DNA from: an uncultured Eubacterium sp.
Lineage (GTDB): Bacteria; Bacillota; Clostridia; Lachnospirales; Lachnospiraceae
Direction: 5' to 3'
DNA: 27,141 bases
Assembly: GCA_934351445.1 (NCBI GenBank)
Contig: CAKRIZ010000032.1
Span: 1 to 27,141 of the forward strand
This document shows, one piece after another, positions 23,931 through 27,141 of the stretch. The notes beneath the pieces were generated by a model. That model worked only from the letters and a program-made list of their open reading frames with translations, was not told the origin of the DNA and searched no databases. The translations under genes and the position numbers were made by a program. Position 1 is the first letter of the stretch. Every line of letters starts with the position of its first letter.

Positions 23931-24938
23931 TTAATTCACCTGCCATGCCAGCGGGACAAAAAATTCGTTGAATTTTGCAATCGCATACTGATCTGTCATA
24001 CCTGCAATATAATCGCAGACAACACGATCCACTTTTTCGCCATCTACAATCATACGCGTAAACTGCTCCGGCATGATCTCCGGCCGTTCCATATAATAAA
24101 AGAACAGTCTGCGCAGCAGCTCTTTTGCCTTTGTCTCCTCCGTCTTTGCGATCGAATTGCGATACAGATTGTCAAACATAAACTGGCGCAATCCCTTCAT
24201 CGCCTCCTCGACCTCCGGAGACATACAGATATCATTTTTGTCCATGCTGTTAATAATCATATTATGTACCAGGGTATCCAGGCGGTCTTTCGTCGAATGC
24301 CCCAGAACTTTTCTGTATTTTAACGGAATATCGTTTTCCGTCAGTATTTTCGCGCGGATCGCATCATCAATATCATGATTGATATAGGCAATCTTGTCTG
24401 ACAAACGCACAATCCTGCCCTCCAGCGTATGCGGCATCAGACTCGTCTGGTGGTTGCGGATGCCGTCGCGGACCTCCCACGTCAGATTCAGTCCCTCGCC
24501 ATTTTTCTCCAGACATTCCACAACACGCACACTCTGTTCATTGTGTGAAAAACCGCCCTCGCACAACTCATTCAGCACATGCTCACCGGCATGTCCGAAC
24601 GGCGTATGACCCAGATCATGGCCGAGCGCAATCGCCTCTACCAGATCCTCATTCAGCCGCAGTGCCTTTGCGATGGTGCGGGCATTCTGCGATACCTCCA
24701 GCGTATGCGACAATCTCGTCCGGTAATGATCACCTTTGGGTGTCAAAAAGACCTGTGTCTTATTTTTCAAACGTCGAAATGCCTTGCTGTGCAGAATTCT
24801 ATCACGGTCACGCTGAAAGACCGGCCGGATATCGCACTGTGGCTCTTCCCGATCCCTGCCGACCGAATTCTCATCCAGACAGGCATAAGGACTCAGCATC
24901 GTATGCTGGCGTCGTTCCAATTCTTCCCGAATGGTCAT
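23931..24938 (-). CDS. dgt: Deoxyguanosinetriphosphate triphosphohydrolase-like HD protein
   Basis: This 335-residue HD-domain enzyme cleaves dNTPs, typically dGTP, to nucleoside and triphosphate and so tunes dNTP pools. Family motifs are continuous: CDIRPVFQRDRDRILHSKAFRRL, read as two blocks around residues 35-57; GDHYRTRLSHTLEVSQ with His78; and LGHDLGHTPFGHAGE with His107 and Asp108. The start is not certain: ATGs at 24965, 24950 and 24938 are in frame. I choose 24938 because the protein then begins TIREELERR like its relatives, with AAGGA upstream. A weak promoter may lie in the 58-nt gap before it. It heads the dnaG-rpoD cluster. Confidence 0.9.
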   Translation of the reverse strand: MTIREELERRQHTMLSPYACLDENSVGRDREEPQCDIRPVFQRDRDRILHSKAFRRLKNKTQVFLTPKGDHYRTRLSHTLEVSQNARTIAKALRLNEDLVEAIALGHDLGHTPFGHAGEHVLNELCEGGFSHNEQSVRVVECLEKNGEGLNLTWEVRDGIRNHQTSLMPHTLEGRIVRLSDKIAYINHDIDDAIRAKILTENDIPLKYRKVLGHSTKDRLDTLVHNMIINSMDKNDICMSPEVEEAMKGLRQFMFDNLYRNSIAKTEETKAKELLRRLFFYYMERPEIMPEQFTRMIVDGEKVDRVVCDYIAGMTDQYAIAKFNEFFVPLAWQVN

Positions 24939-25023
24939 ATGTTGTCTCATCCTTCTTTCTATCATCTTGTTTCAACAACCGACGTTCCTAGTATATATAT
25001 TCCGCACTTTTGACAAATTTCCT

Positions 25024-26205
25024 TTAATATTTGTAGATTTTGTCTGCTACAAACTTTGCGGCATGGTAAACCGGGTTTTCCATGCGCCGTTTCACGTTCT
25101 TCAATTCCTCCCGGATATGCACCTGCTGCGGGCAATGTTTTTCGCATTTTCCACATCCGATACACTTTGATGCCACCGTCTTGTCCTGTCTGAGCGTTGT
25201 ACACATAAAATATGCTGCCATCCCACCAAACCAGCTATCCGTATAGCTGCGGTTGTATGCCTGGAAACAGGTCGGGATATCTACGCCCTGCGGACACGGC
25301 ATACAATAGCCACATCCCGTACATCCGACCTTCACGCTGCGGTTGATCGCCGTCTTGACACGCTCAAATACCGCCAGTTCCCGCTCATCCATCGCATGTG
25401 CATGTGCATCTGACGCAATCCGGCAGTTTTCCTCCACCTGTGCGACGTCATTCATGCCTGATAAAATCACGTTCACCTGCTCATGATTCCAGATCCAGCG
25501 CAGCCCCCACTCCGCAGGGCTCCGGCTGCTATCTGCCGCTGCGAATTCCTTTCTGGCAGCCTCCGGGAGCTGGTTGACCAGCCTGCCGCCCCGCAGCGGC
25601 TCCATAATGATGACCGGAATACCTTTCTCATGTGCATAATTCAGTCCCTCAATACCCGCCTGCGTATATTCATCCATATAATTATACTGGATCTGGCAGA
25701 AATCCCAGTCATAGGCATCGATCAGTTCCTTGAACTTTGCCGTGCCGCCATGAAAAGAAAATCCGATATTCTGGATCGCACCGGATGCCTTTTTCTCACT
25801 GATCCACTCCCGGATACCCAGATCCGTGAGCCGCTGCCATGTCGCCGGGTCATTCAGCATGTGCATCAGATAATAATCAATATAGTCCGTCTGCAGCCGC
25901 TCCAGTTCCTCCGTGAAGTAACGCTCCATATCCTCTATCTTCTTAATATAGTAATGCGGCAGCTTCGTAGCGATCTTCACCCGGTCACGGCAGCCATATT
26001 TTGCAAGAAACTTTCCAAGGCACACTTCACTGCCTCCATAGGTATAGGCAGTATCGAAATAGTTGACACCACGCTCTACGGCTAATGCCATCTCTTTTTC
26101 CGCCTTTTCCTGATCGATCGCTGTACCCTTTTTCGTGTAGCGCAGACAACCGTATCCGAGGATCGACAACTGATCCCCATTTTTTTGATTGGTACGATAT
26201 TGCAT
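25024..26205 (-). CDS. Aldo/keto reductase with C-terminal 2[4Fe-4S] ferredoxin domain
   Basis: This 393-residue protein joins an aldo/keto reductase barrel (about 1-285) to a ferredoxin-like tail. The catalytic tetrad is Asp51 and Tyr56 in DTAYTYGGSE, Lys81 in ATKLPHY and His115 in LMHML. Two Cys clusters, CTGCGYCMPCPQG (295-304) and CIGCGKCEKHCP (348-359), can hold two 4Fe-4S clusters. The family is frequent in anaerobes and likely moves electrons between ferredoxin and an organic substrate, which is unknown. AAAGGAGA is six bases before the ATG. It appears to be a single-gene unit, with the tRNA terminator upstream. Confidence 0.92.
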   Translation of the reverse strand: MQYRTNQKNGDQLSILGYGCLRYTKKGTAIDQEKAEKEMALAVERGVNYFDTAYTYGGSEVCLGKFLAKYGCRDRVKIATKLPHYYIKKIEDMERYFTEELERLQTDYIDYYLMHMLNDPATWQRLTDLGIREWISEKKASGAIQNIGFSFHGGTAKFKELIDAYDWDFCQIQYNYMDEYTQAGIEGLNYAHEKGIPVIIMEPLRGGRLVNQLPEAARKEFAAADSSRSPAEWGLRWIWNHEQVNVILSGMNDVAQVEENCRIASDAHAHAMDERELAVFERVKTAINRSVKVGCTGCGYCMPCPQGVDIPTCFQAYNRSYTDSWFGGMAAYFMCTTLRQDKTVASKCIGCGKCEKHCPQQVHIREELKNVKRRMENPVYHAAKFVADKIYKY

Positions 26206-26230
26206 ACGAGATCTCCTTTAAAAGTGATAA

Positions 26231-26246
26231 CGCAACTGTTCCGTAC
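26231..26246. repeat. Dispersed repeat copy 3
   Basis: CGCAACTGTTCCGTAC shares 15 of 16 bases with the copy at 12724-12740 (same orientation, one mismatch). Both lie about 15-25 bases before the start codon of a minus-strand gene. Confidence 0.4.
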
Positions 26247-26268
26247 TTTCACAGCTGCATGATAACAA

Positions 26269-26299
26269 AGAAAAAAAATAGGAAGTCAACTGACTTCCT
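26269..26299 (-). terminator. Terminator of tRNA-Leu(CAG)
   Basis: On minus, AGGAAGTCA/TGACTTCCT is a perfect 9-bp stem with a 2-nt loop, followed by a U-run (ATTTTTTTTC). It lies 15 nt past the tRNA 3' end. Confidence 0.9.
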
Positions 26300-26313
26300 A
26301 CTCTACAAGATAA

Positions 26314-26397
26314 TGCAGAAGATGGGACTTGAACCCACACGATATTGCTACCACAGGCACCTGAAGCCTGCGCGTCTGCCAATTCCGCCACTTCTGC
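26314..26397 (-). tRNA. tRNA-Leu (CAG)
   Basis: The 84-nt cloverleaf has acceptor GCAGAAG/CTTCTGC, anticodon stem CAGGC/GCCTG with loop TTCAGGT (anticodon CAG, reading CUG), a long variable arm typical of class II tRNAs, and T-loop TTCAAGT. The discriminator is A; CCA is not encoded. Confidence 0.96.
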
Positions 26398-26440
26398 ATG
26401 TCGCGTTGACAACTGTGTGTCACTCGAACTGACAAAAGCT

Positions 26441-26469
26441 ATTGTATCTTCTTTTCACACATTTGTCAA
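26441..26469 (-). promoter_or_regulatory. Promoter of tRNA-Leu(CAG)
   Basis: On minus, consensus TTGACA (26469-26464), 17 bases, TACAAT (26446-26441), about 35 bases before the mature tRNA 5' end. Confidence 0.82.
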
Positions 26470-26513
26470 CAATTATTTTCATTTTTTTCAAAAAATATTT
26501 TTTATATTTTTCC

Positions 26514-26542
26514 TTGACATTTCCAGTTACATTTGTTACTAT
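26514..26542 (+). promoter_or_regulatory. Promoter of tRNA-Leu(AAG)
   Basis: TTGACA at 26514-26519, 17 bases, TACTAT at 26537-26542. A TATAAT starts three bases further on, giving a 20-base gap, so the first pairing is preferred. The start would be about 30 bases before the tRNA. Confidence 0.75.
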
Positions 26543-26579
26543 AATACGGTCGCAAGGCGGTAACGCAACAACGGCATAT

Positions 26580-26664
26580 GCGGAAGTGTCGGAACTGGCA
26601 GACGAGCAAGACTAAGGATCTTGTGGCTATTGCAGTCGTGTGGGTTCAAGTCCCATCTTCCGCA
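26580..26664 (+). tRNA. tRNA-Leu (AAG)
   Basis: The 85-nt cloverleaf has acceptor GCGGAAG/CTTCCGC, D-stem TCG/CGA, anticodon stem CAAGA/TCTTG with loop CTAAGGA (anticodon AAG, reading CUU), a long variable arm and T-loop TTCAAGT. Discriminator A, no encoded CCA. The T-arm and acceptor nearly match the divergent tRNA-Leu(CAG), so the two are paralogues. A34 is normally deaminated to inosine by TadA, which would let it read CUU, CUC and CUA. Confidence 0.94.
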
Positions 26665-26679
26665 TTACATGAAGAAATG

Positions 26680-26716
26680 AGGAAACCTTTTGTTTAGAGA
26701 GGTTTCCTTATTTTTT
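26680..26716 (+). terminator. Terminator of tRNA-Leu(AAG)
   Basis: AGGAAACC/GGTTTCCT, 8-bp stem with a 13-nt loop, followed by TATTTTTT. It lies 15 nt after the tRNA. Confidence 0.85.
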
Positions 26717-26750
26717 GTTGTTATAATGATTGAACACTATTGAACTATAA

Positions 26751-26836
26751 TGGTCTCATAAATTAAGACACTTTTTCGGACAGATTTTAATGAATCTGAT
26801 ATACTACAATCAGTATGAAAGAGAGGATTCAAAATC
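26751..26836 (+). mobile_element. Left end of an IS3-like element (remnant)
   Basis: The stretch starting TGGTCTCATAAATTAAGACA and running to the orfA start looks like the left terminal region of an IS3-family (IS150-like) element. No right end or orfB is present in the window. The exact terminus is inference. Confidence 0.45.
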
Positions 26837-26926
26837 ATGTCCAGACAAAGAAGAAATTTTAGTGCAAAATTCAAATCAGACCTTGTTATCGAACTGTTAA
26901 AGGGTGAGAAGGATCTCAATACCCTA
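26837..26926 (+). pseudogene. Truncated IS3-family transposase OrfA
   Basis: The frame starts MSRQRRNFSAKFKSDLVIELL and keeps orfA-like sequence through about residue 30 (GEKDLNTL), the first helix of the HTH_8-type DNA-binding domain. After that the residues become low-complexity and unrelated, and the frame ends at 27055. An intact OrfA would be about 90-100 residues and be followed by the integrase orfB, which is absent. GAGAGG lies about ten bases before the ATG. It is a dead left fragment beside a tRNA gene, with a non-homologous 3' junction near 26927-26935. Confidence 0.7.
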
Positions 26927-27078
26927 AATGGATTGAAAATTTCATTTTTGTTGTGCAAATTACACAAGACAAAAAGTGCAATTATGAGTTTAAAATTATC
27001 TAGCGAATGTATTGTTAGTAGTGTATACTTATTTTATGGTATGATAACAAGATAGATAAATCGGAATTGAACAAAATC

Positions 27079-27123
27079 GCTGCGCGATGGCCTGCCAAGG
27101 CTTTGGCGCAGCTTTCTTTTTCT
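27079..27123 (+). terminator. Terminator-like hairpin at right edge
   Basis: GCTGCGC/GCGCAGC (27079-27085 and 27106-27112) enclose an inner GCC/GGC stem and are followed by TTTCTTTTTCTC. No intact gene precedes it, so it may belong to a deleted gene or the element that broke the IS copy. Confidence 0.6.
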
Positions 27124-27141
27124 CAATAATAAAATAGGCAA

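Noticed and set aside
24545..25013. Plus-strand ORFs of about 145 residues opposite dgt
   Set aside because: They are shadows of the clearly conserved HD-domain gene on minus.
24966..25023. TTGTCA with TATACT as the dgt promoter
   Set aside because: The spacing is 15 bases, below the usual range; kept only as a weak possibility.
26218..26412. 64-residue minus ORF containing AEVAELADAQASGA
   Set aside because: It runs through tRNA-Leu(CAG); this peptide is a well-known artefact of translating class II tRNA genes.
1..27141. CRISPR arrays, phage genes, restriction or toxin-antitoxin systems
   Set aside because: No regularly spaced repeats with unique spacers and no such genes were found on either strand.

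Overview
The window (about 27 kb) looks like the chromosome of an anaerobic Clostridia species, most likely a gut Lachnospiraceae. The family-level call rests on gene content: meso-diaminopimelate dehydrogenase, DUF5685- and DUF6171-type proteins, a dgt-dnaG-rpoD-trmK-nif3 cluster, a PyrB/PyrI pair, a uridine kinase fused to a ThrRS-like region, and a class A type RNase P RNA. I cannot name the species. Most genes lie on the minus strand.

Layout. (1) 1-4925: three hairpins at the left edge, a small Cys-rich protein, then three GH43 glycosidases (cytoplasmic, surface lipoprotein, and secreted with a CBM42-like tail). This is an arabinan or arabinoxylan side-chain locus with two separate, apparently regulated promoters. 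(2) 4983-9628: a PAP2-family membrane protein on plus, then on minus YbaK, an Sfp-type phosphopantetheinyl transferase, Ddh and citrate synthase. The citrate synthase promoter sits in an array of TTGCA/TGCAA sites. (3) 9790-10080: about 290 nt of dense hairpins with no gene. (4) 10092-13666: a Na+/Ca2+ exchanger behind a yybP-ykoY type manganese riboswitch with a terminator, and a polar amino-acid ABC transporter (binding protein, permease, ATPase). (5) 13734-15156: pyrB-pyrI on plus. (6) 15159-17150: a compact minus-strand module of a membrane zinc-ribbon protein, a DUF5685 protein and a J-domain protein. (7) 17281-24938: rnpB and the dgt, dnaG, rpoD, trmK, nif3, uridine kinase cluster, with gaps of 1-3 nt at several junctions. 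(8) 25024-27141: an aldo/keto reductase with two 4Fe-4S motifs, two divergent tRNA-Leu genes (CAG and AAG), and a truncated IS3-like left end.

How the parts relate. The GH43 enzymes would trim arabinose-containing hemicellulose outside the cell and finish short products inside. No transporter or regulator for them is in the window. Citrate synthase feeds 2-oxoglutarate and glutamate synthesis; Ddh makes meso-DAP for lysine and cell wall. The replication, transcription and RNA-modification genes form the housekeeping core. The least explained parts are the DUF5685 module, the structured block at 9790-10080 and the repeated operator-like motifs. All calls come from reading the sequence; no database search was run.
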